Source: Oscillospiraceae bacterium (lineage in GTDB: Bacteria > Bacillota > Clostridia > Oscillospirales > Ruminococcaceae). From it: a DNA stretch of 32,416 nt. The notes under the pieces were generated by a model. It saw nothing but the letters and a program-made list of their open reading frames with translations, was not told where the DNA came from and did not search any database. A program made the position numbers and the translations under genes. Shown piece after piece: positions 7,069-15,354 of the stretch (its first letter is position 1; each line of letters begins with the position of its first letter). The stretch is taken from NCBI GenBank assembly GCA_017481565.1, contig JAFUOZ010000087.1, forward strand, positions 1 to 32,416, given 5' to 3'.

Positions 7069-8182
7069 ATTCCTCAAAGATCTTAGCCACGTCCTTAAGA
7101 CGCTTTGTTATCTCGATATGCTGAGGACACTGCTCCTCGCACTGCTTACATTCGATACAGTCGGAAGCCTTGCCGTATTTTTCGATAAGGTTCTCGTAAT
7201 AGGTTCCCTGAACATTGAAGGGTTTTTCTATCTCCTGCATTTCCGCATTGAAAAGGGTGAAATAATCGGGGATAGGAATATTCATGGGACATCCCTCAAC
7301 ACAGTATCTGCATGAGGTACAGGGTACAGCCACCGAAGCATTGATAATATCGGCTACTTTAAGCATTGCTGAATTTTCCTCAGCGGTAAGGGGAACGAAA
7401 TTCTCCATATATCCCGTATTGTCAAGAAGCTGCTCCATATTGCTCATGCCGCTTAAGACCATCATAACATTTTCAAGGCTTGCGGCAAAGCGGATAGCCC
7501 ATGAGGGAACGGACATGGAAGGTTCTTTTTCCTTTAAGAATTTTTCTGCCTTGGGAGGAACATTTGCAAGCGTACCGCCCTTTACAGGCTCCATTACGAT
7601 CACCTTTTTGCCGTGCTTCACAGCGGTCTCATAGCAGAGACGGGACTGTATGCTTTCGCTTTCCCAGTCAAGATAATTTATCTGCAGCTGAACGAATTCA
7701 ACCTCAGGGTGCTCGGTGAGTATCTTGTCGAGAACATCGGCAGTATCGTGGAAGGAAAAACCGAATATTTTTACCTTGCCCTCTTTTTTCTTGTTAAGTA
7801 CGAAATCGAATGCACCCAGTCTTTCGGCAACCTCATAGTGATGTGTATTCAGATTATGTATAAGATAATAATCAAAGAAATCCACGCCGCATTTTTCAAG
7901 CTGTTCATTGAAAATACGCTCCATATCCTCAACTTTGTTAAGGAACATGGTAGGCAGCTTGCTTGCAACGGTAAAGCTGTCTCTGGGGTGACGCTTTACA
8001 AGGGATTCACGGAGCATACATTCACTCTGATTATTGTGATACATATAGGCTGTATCAAAATATGTAAAGCCCTTTTCAAGAAAGGTATCGACCATTTTAT
8101 TTATCTGTTCTTTGTCAAAGCTTGTCTGATCGTTTCCGTCAAGAAGGGGGAGACGCATAAAGCCGAAGCCTAATTTTTTCAT
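7067..8182 (-). CDS. Aldo/keto reductase with C-terminal 2[4Fe-4S] ferredoxin domain
   Basis: A 371-aa fusion. Residues 1 to about 270 form an AKR barrel with the catalytic tetrad visible: D43 and Y48 in [10 protein letters not shown]75 in VASKLP and H109 in YYLIHN. The C-terminal part has two cluster motifs, [12 protein letters not shown] (from 288) and [12 protein letters not shown] (from 342). This architecture is common in anaerobes and is thought to couple carbonyl or alcohol redox to ferredoxin, but substrates are mostly unknown. The ATG at 8182 is chosen over a GTG at 8191 because GGAGAG lies 8 nt before it. It probably shares a transcript with the two genes upstream (8198-9170). Confidence 0.93.
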   Translation of the reverse strand: MKKLGFGFMRLPLLDGNDQTSFDKEQINKMVDTFLEKGFTYFDTAYMYHNNQSECMLRESLVKRHPRDSFTVASKLPTMFLNKVEDMERIFNEQLEKCGVDFFDYYLIHNLNTHHYEVAERLGAFDFVLNKKKEGKVKIFGFSFHDTADVLDKILTEHPEVEFVQLQINYLDWESESIQSRLCYETAVKHGKKVIVMEPVKGGTLANVPPKAEKFLKEKEPSMSVPSWAIRFAASLENVMMVLSGMSNMEQLLDNTGYMENFVPLTAEENSAMLKVADIINASVAVPCTSCRYCVEGCPMNIPIPDYFTLFNAEMQEIEKPFNVQGTYYENLIEKYGKASDCIECKQCEEQCPQHIEITKRLKDVAKIFEE

Positions 8183-8197
8183 TGTTATCACTCTCCG

Positions 8198-8623
8198 TTA
8201 GATTTTTTTGCGAAGCTGTTCACGTTTAGCCAGTAAGGCTCTGTAAGCCTTTTCTGTATCGTTTATATCTGTTACGGTCTGTTCCATGGGGCATATACCG
8301 TCGCCCTTACGGTTTATGATCGTTCCGGTCATAGTACCGTATGAATAGGCTATGCCCTTTTTATCGAGAAACTCCGCTGCCGACCTGCTCATGACCTGAC
8401 CGTATACCTCAGTCACTCCCGAATAGGAAAAGAGCATCGCCGCCGCCTTTCCGATAATTTTATCCGCTGCCGAAAAGCCTTTCAGGTCTGTACCCTCACT
8501 GATAAGGTCAAGCATGGGGGATATACCCTTTTCACTTCTTTTAATAAGGATATCTCCCTTGCAGAGTACACAGGTAAGCTGTTCAGTTTCAAGCACAGCC
8601 TTTGCTTTTTCAAGGTCATTCAT
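8198..8623 (-). CDS. DUF1893 family protein
   Basis: A 141-aa soluble protein of the DUF1893 type, a family with a cytidine-deaminase-like fold and no settled function. Typical segments seen are TCVLCKGDILIKRSEKGISPML near the start, then KIIGKAAAMLFSYSGVTEVYGQVMS, and a CPMEQTV block near residue 114. The start ATG (8621-8623) overlaps the stop of the ECF S-component gene in an ATGAATGA arrangement, so translation is coupled. The aldo/keto reductase follows after 15 nt. Confidence 0.8.
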   Translation of the reverse strand: MNDLEKAKAVLETEQLTCVLCKGDILIKRSEKGISPMLDLISEGTDLKGFSAADKIIGKAAAMLFSYSGVTEVYGQVMSRSAAEFLDKKGIAYSYGTMTGTIINRKGDGICPMEQTVTDINDTEKAYRALLAKREQLRKKI

Positions 8624-9170
8624 AAAGCTTTTTAATGCCCTCCATGCGGTCTGCAAGAAGAGGTATAACAGCCCACTGGATGATTATTCCGAAAAGTCCC
8701 GCTGTGATGAATTCAACGGCGGAAGCCGCTGTAAGAGCAGTATTTCCAAGTGCATATACCGAAACAAGTACTGCCGCCGCTCTTGCCGCACGACCTGAAA
8801 GCTGAACGATAAGAAGCTTTGCGAAGGAATTCAGCTTTGCCTTTGAGATAAGTCCCGATACCGCACCGTATACGCTCAGCTCGATCATCATAAAGGGGAG
8901 AAGCGCCATAGCGGGCATACCTGAAATAAGTGAGCTTATCAGGGGACTTGCCAGACCTGCAATTATTCCTGCAGCAGGTCCTCCCGTAAGACCTGCAAGG
9001 ATAACGGGAAGATGCATGGGGAGAAGTGCCGTGCCCACTGCAGGACCTGTTCCCGATACCGAGCCTATTGCATGGAAAAGCTGAGGAAGTGCCACAGCCG
9101 CCGCAACGGAAACAGCGGTTATCAGAGCCTTTGCAGCCGATCTTTTGCTGAGGGTCATTGAATCATTCAT
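8616..9170 (-). CDS. ECF transporter S-component (substrate unknown)
   Basis: A 184-aa integral membrane protein with about six hydrophobic segments. The stretch LLPMHLPVILAGLTGGPAAG followed by SPLISSLISGMPAMALLPFMMIELSVYG is typical of S-components of energy-coupling factor transporters. These bind a vitamin or similar small molecule and share an ATPase module encoded elsewhere. No EcfA or EcfT gene is in the window, which fits group II systems. The ATG at 9170 follows GGAGGTTATGTAA. Its tight coupling to the DUF1893 gene hints at a shared pathway, but I cannot name the substrate. Confidence 0.82.
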   Translation of the reverse strand: MNDSMTLSKRSAAKALITAVSVAAAVALPQLFHAIGSVSGTGPAVGTALLPMHLPVILAGLTGGPAAGIIAGLASPLISSLISGMPAMALLPFMMIELSVYGAVSGLISKAKLNSFAKLLIVQLSGRAARAAAVLVSVYALGNTALTAASAVEFITAGLFGIIIQWAVIPLLADRMEGIKKLYE

Positions 9171-9208
9171 TTACATAACCTCCGTTCATTTTATTACACA
9201 GGCACTGC

Positions 9209-9230
9209 CCGAAGGCAGCACCTTATAACC
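9209..9230. repeat. Hairpin between amylase and ECF genes
   Basis: GGCACTGCCC-GAA-GGCAGCACC forms a strong imperfect stem just upstream of the ECF gene. There is no T-run on either strand, so it is not a standard terminator. It may stabilise or process the mRNA. Confidence 0.35.
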
Positions 9231-9236
9231 ATATAA

Positions 9237-10955
9237 TTATTCTACGAACATAAATCTCGGCTTGATGTTTCCGTGATCGTCGATATCCTCCAGGAACATT
9301 TTCAGAGGACGCACCCATACTGTAGGCTTATCATATATCTGCATATACACAACATTTTCTTCAAGGGTCTCATGATCCTTTGCCACATTGAGAACAACAT
9401 AGTCGCCGCCCTTGAAATGCTTGTAATGACCTCCGATAACTATCCTTCTGCCCTCAGGAACACCCAGTGAGGGGGTACCCTTGTTCACAGGTGCAGGCTG
9501 TTCTTCACAGACGGGAGCGGCAGCTTCCTGTACAGGCTCAGCTGCGGGAACAGGCTCTTCCTTCTTTACAGGCTCATTCACAGCAACAGGCTCGGCTTCG
9601 GGCATATCCATGGGGATATTGCTGTCCGCAAGGATCATGGAGCAGTTTTTGGGAACTGTAACAGATGCCTGACCGTTTACCGCAAATACCTTTCCCGAAA
9701 GACGGTCTGTAAGGCTTGCATACTTTGTATTGAAGCAGAAGGTATGGTCATTGTCGCTGATATTAAGTGCGATATATACCTCCTGACCGTTCTTTTCACG
9801 CTTGAAAAGAAGTGTCTGATTGTTAAGCTGCATCTTGCTGTAGGAGCCGTCCTGAAGAGCTTCCAGCTGTATCCTTGCGGCACCGAGAGCGGAGATATGC
9901 TTTACAAGCTTGTCGTTTCTGTCGGGGATATCATTTAATTCTATGCATGGTCTGATAGCGTCATCAGCGTGCTCGCCCTGACCCTTTGCACCCTTTATGC
10001 CGAATTCACTGCCGTAATAGACCGAGGGAACACCATACATACCATACATCATGGTATAGCAGCAGTAGATATGCTCAGGATTTCTCAGCTGACTTGCAAG
10101 TCTTGCAACGTCATGATTATCCACAAAGTTATACATATAGGTATCGCCGTACTGACCCAGCTGATATTCTATGGAATGAGCAATTTCAAAATAATTGCGG
10201 TCATTGTGTGAGGAATAAATGCCCTTGAAGCACTGATAATTTGTAACACAGTCGAACATTTCGGGGTTAGCCCATATTCTGTAATTACCGTGAATGATCT
10301 CGCCCATAAGCCAGAAATCAGGCTTTAAGGAACGGGTAAAGCTGTGTATTCTCTTGATAAAATCATGAGTGAGACAATCGGCAGCGTCAAAGCGTATACC
10401 GTCGATGTTCCATTCCTCTATCCACATTTTAACAGCGTCAAGAAGATATTCAACCACTTCATTATTATTAAGATTAAGCTTTACAAGGTCATAGCAGTTA
10501 TTCCAGCCTTCATACCAGAAGCCGTCGTTGTAGGGGGAATTTCCGCCGAAATTAAGATTGCAGAACCAGCCGCAGTAACGGCTGTTCTGACGATTCTGCT
10601 GAACGTCCTTAAAGGCAAAATGCTCTCTGCCCACATGGTTGAATACACCGTCAAGGATAATTCTGATACCGTTTTCATGAAGAGCGGCACAGACCTTTGA
10701 AAAATCCTCATTTGTACCCAGACGTGCATCTATCTTCTTATAATCCGAGGTATCGTAGCCGTGAGCGGCAGATTCAAAAACAGGTCCGAAATAAACCGCA
10801 TTCATGTTCATAGACTTAAGATGAGGTATCCAGTCAATGACCTTTCCGATACGGTTTACGGGAGTATCAGAAGCTTCACTGCGGCGGCGTTCACAGCCAC
10901 AGAAGCCCATAGGGTAGATGTGGTAGATTGATGCTTTGGTGATCCAGTGTGACAT
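9237..10955 (-). CDS. GH13 alpha-amylase family enzyme fused to DUF1653
   Basis: A 572-aa protein without a signal peptide, so probably cytoplasmic. The GH13 conserved regions are present: DGVFNHVG (102-109), GIRFDAAD with nucleophile D190, GEI with acid/base E219, and FVDNHD (277-282) with D282. About residues 450-505 form a Pro/Glu/Val/Ala-rich linker. The last 65 residues (from GGHYKHFKGGDY at 507) are a DUF1653 domain, with ETLEENVVYMQIY and WVRPLKMFLE. DUF1653 usually occurs as a short stand-alone protein. The enzyme likely hydrolyses or rearranges imported malto-oligosaccharides or glycogen; exact specificity is unknown. It has its own promoter. Confidence 0.93.
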   Translation of the reverse strand: MSHWITKASIYHIYPMGFCGCERRRSEASDTPVNRIGKVIDWIPHLKSMNMNAVYFGPVFESAAHGYDTSDYKKIDARLGTNEDFSKVCAALHENGIRIILDGVFNHVGREHFAFKDVQQNRQNSRYCGWFCNLNFGGNSPYNDGFWYEGWNNCYDLVKLNLNNNEVVEYLLDAVKMWIEEWNIDGIRFDAADCLTHDFIKRIHSFTRSLKPDFWLMGEIIHGNYRIWANPEMFDCVTNYQCFKGIYSSHNDRNYFEIAHSIEYQLGQYGDTYMYNFVDNHDVARLASQLRNPEHIYCCYTMMYGMYGVPSVYYGSEFGIKGAKGQGEHADDAIRPCIELNDIPDRNDKLVKHISALGAARIQLEALQDGSYSKMQLNNQTLLFKREKNGQEVYIALNISDNDHTFCFNTKYASLTDRLSGKVFAVNGQASVTVPKNCSMILADSNIPMDMPEAEPVAVNEPVKKEEPVPAAEPVQEAAAPVCEEQPAPVNKGTPSLGVPEGRRIVIGGHYKHFKGGDYVVLNVAKDHETLEENVVYMQIYDKPTVWVRPLKMFLEDIDDHGNIKPRFMFVE

Positions 10956-11018
10956 GATAAAATACTCCTTTTTTCACATGAAGAAAGATTAATTAGTATT
11001 ATTGTGCAAACATAACCT

Positions 11019-11034
11019 GTATGTACACACATAC
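11019..11034. promoter_or_regulatory. Inverted repeat at the amylase transcription start
   Basis: GTATGT-ACAC-ACATAC lies a few bases downstream of the amylase -10, at about +2 to +17. A repressor bound here would block the start of transcription. No cognate regulator gene is adjacent. Confidence 0.35.
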
Positions 11035-11042
11035 TATTATGC

Positions 11043-11071
11043 ATTATAACATATAATCAATAAAAAATCAA
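11043..11071 (-). promoter_or_regulatory. Sigma-A promoter of the amylase gene
   Basis: On the minus strand the -35 is TTGATT (11066-11071), then 17 nt, then TATAAT (11043-11048) preceded by TATGT. The leader to the ATG at 10955 is about 80 nt. Confidence 0.75.
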
Positions 11072-11122
11072 GTGAATGTATCAATATCCTTTTGATAAAA
11101 ATAACAAACAGCCTTAATAAAG

Positions 11123-11151
11123 TTGAAAAAATATGTGAATAACTGTATACA
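11123..11151 (+). promoter_or_regulatory. Possible promoter of the AI-2E family permease
   Basis: TTGAAA (11123-11128), 17 nt, TATACA (11146-11151). It is a reasonable sigma-A match in the AT-rich 307-bp divergent gap (10956-11262). I see no other gene in that gap. Confidence 0.5.
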
Positions 11152-11262
11152 AACTACAAAATTTGTCCTGTAAATGAATAAATACGGCATATTTATGCAC
11201 AGAATAATACTATTCGGGTTATCATATATTCTTTTGATAAATATATAAAAAGGGAGATGTGT

Positions 11263-12366
11263 ATGGATAAAACTGTCAGAAAGAAGATAATTTTCGGAGC
11301 AATATGCCTTTTCACAGCGGCGGCGGCGCTTATAAGGCTGGATAGTGTGCTTTCCTTTCTGGGAAAGCTTTGTGCGCTTTTTATTCCTGTTCTTCTGGGG
11401 TTTCTGCTTGCGGCAGTGCTGAACGATCCTGTTATGAAAACGGAAAAGCGTATCAAAGGACGTTTTCCGAAGCTTTCGGGATCGGCTGCAAGGCGTATAT
11501 CCATAGCCCTTGTATATCTTGGGGTGATAGCTGTGATCGCCCTTGCGGTCGCATTTATAATCCCGCAGCTTGCAGACAGTGTACGTCTTTTTGTCAACAG
11601 CTTTGACGGCTATTACAGCAATTTCCTGCGTTTTATCGGCAGACTTGAAAGCATGGAAGGTTTTACCGCTGCAAAATGGCTGGGGACAGCTGTTGATTAT
11701 ATTCTGGAATTTATAAAGGTAAATGTTCCGAGGATCGCCGAAAAGGCGTATGATATCACATCATCAGCGGTAATGGCGGTCACGAACGGCGTATTTGCGG
11801 CAGTGATATCGGTCTATCTGCTTGCGGATAAGGAACGTTTCATTTCGGCGGCGGCAAGGATTCTCGCTGCTTTTTTGTCGGAAGAAAAAATATGCGCTGC
11901 AGGACATTATGCAGGAATGGTAACAGGCTGTTTTTCACGGTTTATACACGGTCAGCTTACCGAAGCTGTACTGCTTGGGGGACTGTGCTTTCTGGGAATG
12001 ATACTTTTCGGCTTTGATTATCCTCTGCTTATATCGGCTGTTATCGGGATAACCGCACTTGTGCCTGTTGTGGGAGCGTTTATCGGAACTGTCCCCTCCG
12101 CACTTATGCTGTTTCTGATAGAGCCGTCACAGGCACTGTGGTTTACGGTGTTTATCCTTATCCTGCAGCAGCTTGAAAATAATCTTATCTATCCCAAGGT
12201 TGTGGGTAAATCAATAGGACTTCCTCCGCCTGTTATCCTTATAGCTATTATATTCGGAGCAGGTCTGGGCGGTACTGTGGGTATACTTATCGGTATACCC
12301 TCAGCCTCGGTCATATATCTTATCGTCAGGGAGCGGCTCAATGAGCGTGAGTCAGCGGCAAAATAA
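11263..12366 (+). CDS. AI-2E family transporter (PF01594, YtvI/YueF-like permease)
   Basis: A 367-aa membrane protein with about seven to eight hydrophobic segments. It has two near the start (IFGAICLFTAAAALIRL; LFIPVLLGFLLAAVLND), a soluble middle and a cluster of C-terminal helices. The family-typical GQLTEAVLLGGLCFLGM, YPLLISAVIGITALVPVVGAFIG and LENNLIYPKVVGKSIGLPP are present. The name comes from TqsA; most members are not shown to move autoinducer-2, and some exchange ions. The second ATG (11263) is preferred because GGGAG then has 6-nt spacing. The gene is single, between its own promoter and a shared terminator. Confidence 0.92.
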   Translation: MDKTVRKKIIFGAICLFTAAAALIRLDSVLSFLGKLCALFIPVLLGFLLAAVLNDPVMKTEKRIKGRFPKLSGSAARRISIALVYLGVIAVIALAVAFIIPQLADSVRLFVNSFDGYYSNFLRFIGRLESMEGFTAAKWLGTAVDYILEFIKVNVPRIAEKAYDITSSAVMAVTNGVFAAVISVYLLADKERFISAAARILAAFLSEEKICAAGHYAGMVTGCFSRFIHGQLTEAVLLGGLCFLGMILFGFDYPLLISAVIGITALVPVVGAFIGTVPSALMLFLIEPSQALWFTVFILILQQLENNLIYPKVVGKSIGLPPPVILIAIIFGAGLGGTVGILIGIPSASVIYLIVRERLNERESAAK

Positions 12367-12405
12367 AAAAATCCGTCTCCGAAGATACTCAGAGACGGTT
12401 TTTTT
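12366..12405. terminator. Bidirectional terminator between permease and arsR
   Basis: CCGTCTC (12373-12379) and GAGACGG (12392-12398) form the stem. T-runs lie on the 3' side in both directions, so it ends both the permease transcript and the convergent MoxR-DUF58-transglutaminase-ArsR transcript. Confidence 0.85.
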
Positions 12406-12413
12406 ATGCGGTA

Positions 12414-12779
12414 TCACTCACGTATATGCTCATACCCCTGATCGATGATCGAGCGCACATGACTGTCTGCAAGGGAATAGAAAACGGTTTTTCCTTCCTT
12501 GCGGTATTTTACAAGACGGCTTTGCTTAAGCACCCTCAGCTGATGTGATATGGCACTCTGGGTCATATTAAGCAGCCGTGCAATATCACATACGCACATT
12601 TCGCTTTCAAAAAGCACATAAAGAATGCGTATTCTCGTTGAATCACCGAAAACCTTGAAAAGCTCGCTCAGATCATAAAGCTCGGTTTCATCGGGCATAG
12701 CGGCTTCTATCCTTTCGATTATCTCCTGATGAGGTGAGTCACATTCGCAGCTTTCCACATTTGAGCTGTCATAGCGCAT
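12414..12779 (-). CDS. ArsR/SmtB family metal-responsive repressor
   Basis: A 121-aa winged-helix repressor. It shows FKVFGDSTRIRILYVLFE (helix 1-2 region), CVCDIA at 62-67 (the alpha-3 CxC thiolate site of ArsR/CadC) and SAISHQLRVLKQ as the recognition helix. The C-terminal D105-x-H107 ... H118-xx-E121 has the exact spacing of the alpha-5 zinc site of SmtB and CzrA. Extra N-terminal cysteines at 11 and 13 recall CadC. It could therefore sense Zn, Cd or As. No metal transporter is adjacent. It follows the transglutaminase gene by 16 nt, with AAAGGA before the ATG, so it is co-transcribed at least in part with that operon. Confidence 0.93.
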   Translation of the reverse strand: MRYDSSNVESCECDSPHQEIIERIEAAMPDETELYDLSELFKVFGDSTRIRILYVLFESEMCVCDIARLLNMTQSAISHQLRVLKQSRLVKYRKEGKTVFYSLADSHVRSIIDQGYEHIRE

Positions 12780-12795
12780 ATAAACATTCCTTTCG

Positions 12796-15339
12796 TCATT
12801 TCAGACAGCATATAAATCTGAAATAAAATTTTTCGGCAGGCTTCATTTCGTTATATAAGACCTCCGCAAGCCGTGTCACGATTACGGCGGCGGTGTCCGC
12901 TTCCTCTGCCGATGGGGGAGCGCCTGCAAATTTAGCGGCAAGACCTGCTCCCAGTACTTTGTAAGAGTCTCCCTTTTCAAGAAATGAAAGCTTGTCATCG
13001 ATATATGAGGCATAGTCCTCATAGCTCATTCCGTCAGACTTTGAAAGCTTTTTGAAGCTGCATATCTTAAGAAAATATCTGCACGAATAGGAGGCTTTCA
13101 GAACGGTATTCCTTCCCGAAAGGGCTTTTTTTCTGCCTTTTGCTATCAGATAATATCTTGCGCCGAAAAGTCCCGTTACGGCGGCGAGCACAGTAATGAC
13201 CGTTACTGCAGCGGCAGATACAGGCTTTTTCACAGGTGGGATATCCTCTGTTTCGGGAACATCGTCAGTATCATCAGCATCGGGAACATATTCATATACT
13301 GTTTCTTCCGTTACAGCCTCACCCTCCGTGACAGCTTCCGTTTCAGCTTCGGTGAATTTTTCCGTTACAGGTGCTTCCGTGACGGTAGTTTCGGTTACCG
13401 GCTCATCTTCAACAGGCAGTGACTGAGGAATATCCTCATAAGAAGATGAAAGCTCGTCCTCTATTGATGAAGAGCCTGTCAGCTCCATATCGCTGTATCC
13501 GGGAGTAACTTCAAAGGGATACCAGCCGTAGCCGTCCACATATACTTCTATCCATGCGTGAGCTCTCGTATCGGTTATTTCAACAGAAACAGGCTCACCC
13601 ACTGCAATACCGTCAGGAAAATCGTCAGCCTTTATAACATATCCCTCACAGTATCTTGCGGGTATTCCTCTGTGACGGCACATAAGCACCGCCGAGGACG
13701 CAAAATGTGAGCATGAGCCTTTTCTGTTTTCGGTAAGAAAATAATCGGCAAAATCCTCACCGAAGGGGAGCTTTCCCGCATCAAGACTGTATTCACAGTA
13801 TGCTGAGAGCCAGCGCTTTATATTGTAAAGCTCGGTCTTTATATCGGTAAACTCCACATCGCCGTATATTTTTTCGGCGGCGGTAAAGGTTTCGGGGATC
13901 TGCAGATAATTATCATATACGAATTTTCTGTATTTTTCCTCGTCATCTCCTAGGAGAGTGTCCGCACTCATTATATCGGAATCAAGAACAGCATTTCTCA
14001 GACTGTCGGATATATTGTATACCTCAGCGGTGTAAATATCATCGGGAGAAAGAATGTTATCCTTTTCCGACCTGTACAAAGCAGCACTTTCGGGCGTGAT
14101 GTAATAGGGAAGATATGCATAAGCCCTGTTGGCATTTATATTTTCTATGGTTATACTGTTTACGGAAAGCTTGTCCGAATAAAGTCCCCATACATAGCCG
14201 TCAAGGAAACGTGATGAAGTTACATCGGAAACATATTCCGATTCAATGTCATAAAGTCTTTCTGCCGTTTCATCGGAAAGCTCATTCCATGCATTTCCCG
14301 TGTATTCAATACCTGTAAAGCCCTTAAGATATATATTGTTATCCGATTTCAGAAGCTCGGCGGTAAGCACGGTATAGTTATCAAAGGTTATGCTGTCCGT
14401 TCTGCCTAATTTTCCGTGATTGATAGCTCCGCTCATGTCATTTGAAAGCGGCTCCAGCACCTTGATATCATTCAGGAATTTGCTCCACTTGAATGTTCTC
14501 ATATATCTGCTGAAGCTTGTTCTGAATTGCTTGATGCTGTCGGGACGCTCATAGCCTGAGACACCGATAACGAAGGAGGCAAGTCCGAAGCATATCATCA
14601 CCGCTGATGCAGCCATAGCCGCCGCCTGTGATGAAGCCTTTGCATAAACGGGCAGCAGCCTGTCTGCACCTGTGACAGGGTATTCGGCGATCTCAGCCGC
14701 TGCCGATGCAGCCCATAAAGCGATAACAGATATCAGCCAGATATAGTCGGGTACAAGACCGTAATAGAGTATAAGCTCAACAGTGGGAAAGGTGGATACA
14801 AAAACGGCTATTATTCCTGTACGGTATATCATTCCCACCCCTGCTGTCAGTGATATGAATGCAGCTGTAAGACCTATAAGCAGCTTTATATCCCCATTCA
14901 GATCTCCCGGATATGCCGAAAGATCGTAATAATCCACTGCTGCAAATTCGGGTCTTACAAGGGAAAGATAGCTGTTCGCAACAGACAGGAATCCGTAATA
15001 CAGGCTGTTTTTATTGTACCATACAGCTGCCAGAAGTCCTGCTGCCGATAAACCTATCAACGCAGTGCCCCATTTTTTTAAAAGAGCCGCCCCCATGCAC
15101 ATTCCGCACATGAGTAAACAGGGCAGCAGAACACTGCTCAGGTCATAAGCGGGAAGGACAGCCGATACAAAACACATTACCGAACCGATGCTTCCGAGAA
15201 AAGCGATAAAGGTACGTATAAGATGTACCGAAAGACCTGTCCTGTCCTCTTTATTTATATAAAGACCTACATTTATTTCAATGCCTGCACTGCGGTCAGC
15301 TGCACGGGCAGGCTGTTTTTTTGTAAAGAAATCGTTCAT
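12796..15339 (-). CDS. Membrane-anchored transglutaminase-like protein (TgpA type)
   Basis: An 847-aa protein. Residues about 25-270 hold six or more membrane segments, followed by a large outside region. The transglutaminase core has C543 in RKGSCSHFASSAVLM, H594 in TRAHAWIEVY and E610 in WYPFEVTPG, where most relatives have Asp. Next come a Thr/Glu/Val-rich linker of about 65 residues, one more membrane helix (VSAAAVTVITVLAAV) and a cytoplasmic tail. Such proteins occur with MoxR and DUF58 as here, and may act as cysteine proteases or cross-linkers of surface proteins. The start has a poor ribosome site; the DUF58 stop lies six codons upstream in the same frame, so re-initiation is likely. 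Confidence 0.9.
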   Translation of the reverse strand: MNDFFTKKQPARAADRSAGIEINVGLYINKEDRTGLSVHLIRTFIAFLGSIGSVMCFVSAVLPAYDLSSVLLPCLLMCGMCMGAALLKKWGTALIGLSAAGLLAAVWYNKNSLYYGFLSVANSYLSLVRPEFAAVDYYDLSAYPGDLNGDIKLLIGLTAAFISLTAGVGMIYRTGIIAVFVSTFPTVELILYYGLVPDYIWLISVIALWAASAAAEIAEYPVTGADRLLPVYAKASSQAAAMAASAVMICFGLASFVIGVSGYERPDSIKQFRTSFSRYMRTFKWSKFLNDIKVLEPLSNDMSGAINHGKLGRTDSITFDNYTVLTAELLKSDNNIYLKGFTGIEYTGNAWNELSDETAERLYDIESEYVSDVTSSRFLDGYVWGLYSDKLSVNSITIENINANRAYAYLPYYITPESAALYRSEKDNILSPDDIYTAEVYNISDSLRNAVLDSDIMSADTLLGDDEEKYRKFVYDNYLQIPETFTAAEKIYGDVEFTDIKTELYNIKRWLSAYCEYSLDAGKLPFGEDFADYFLTENRKGSCSHFASSAVLMCRHRGIPARYCEGYVIKADDFPDGIAVGEPVSVEITDTRAHAWIEVYVDGYGWYPFEVTPGYSDMELTGSSSIEDELSSSYEDIPQSLPVEDEPVTETTVTEAPVTEKFTEAETEAVTEGEAVTEETVYEYVPDADDTDDVPETEDIPPVKKPVSAAAVTVITVLAAVTGLFGARYYLIAKGRKKALSGRNTVLKASYSCRYFLKICSFKKLSKSDGMSYEDYASYIDDKLSFLEKGDSYKVLGAGLAAKFAGAPPSAEEADTAAVIVTRLAEVLYNEMKPAEKFYFRFICCLK

Positions 15340-15354
15340 ATATGTTTCTGAATA

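Noticed and set aside
9209..9230. Terminator between the amylase and ECF genes
   Set aside because: It is a strong hairpin, but no T-run follows on either strand.
13196..13426. Plus-strand ORF rich in Ser/Thr/Val
   Set aside because: It is the shadow of the Thr/Glu-rich linker of the transglutaminase gene on the other strand.
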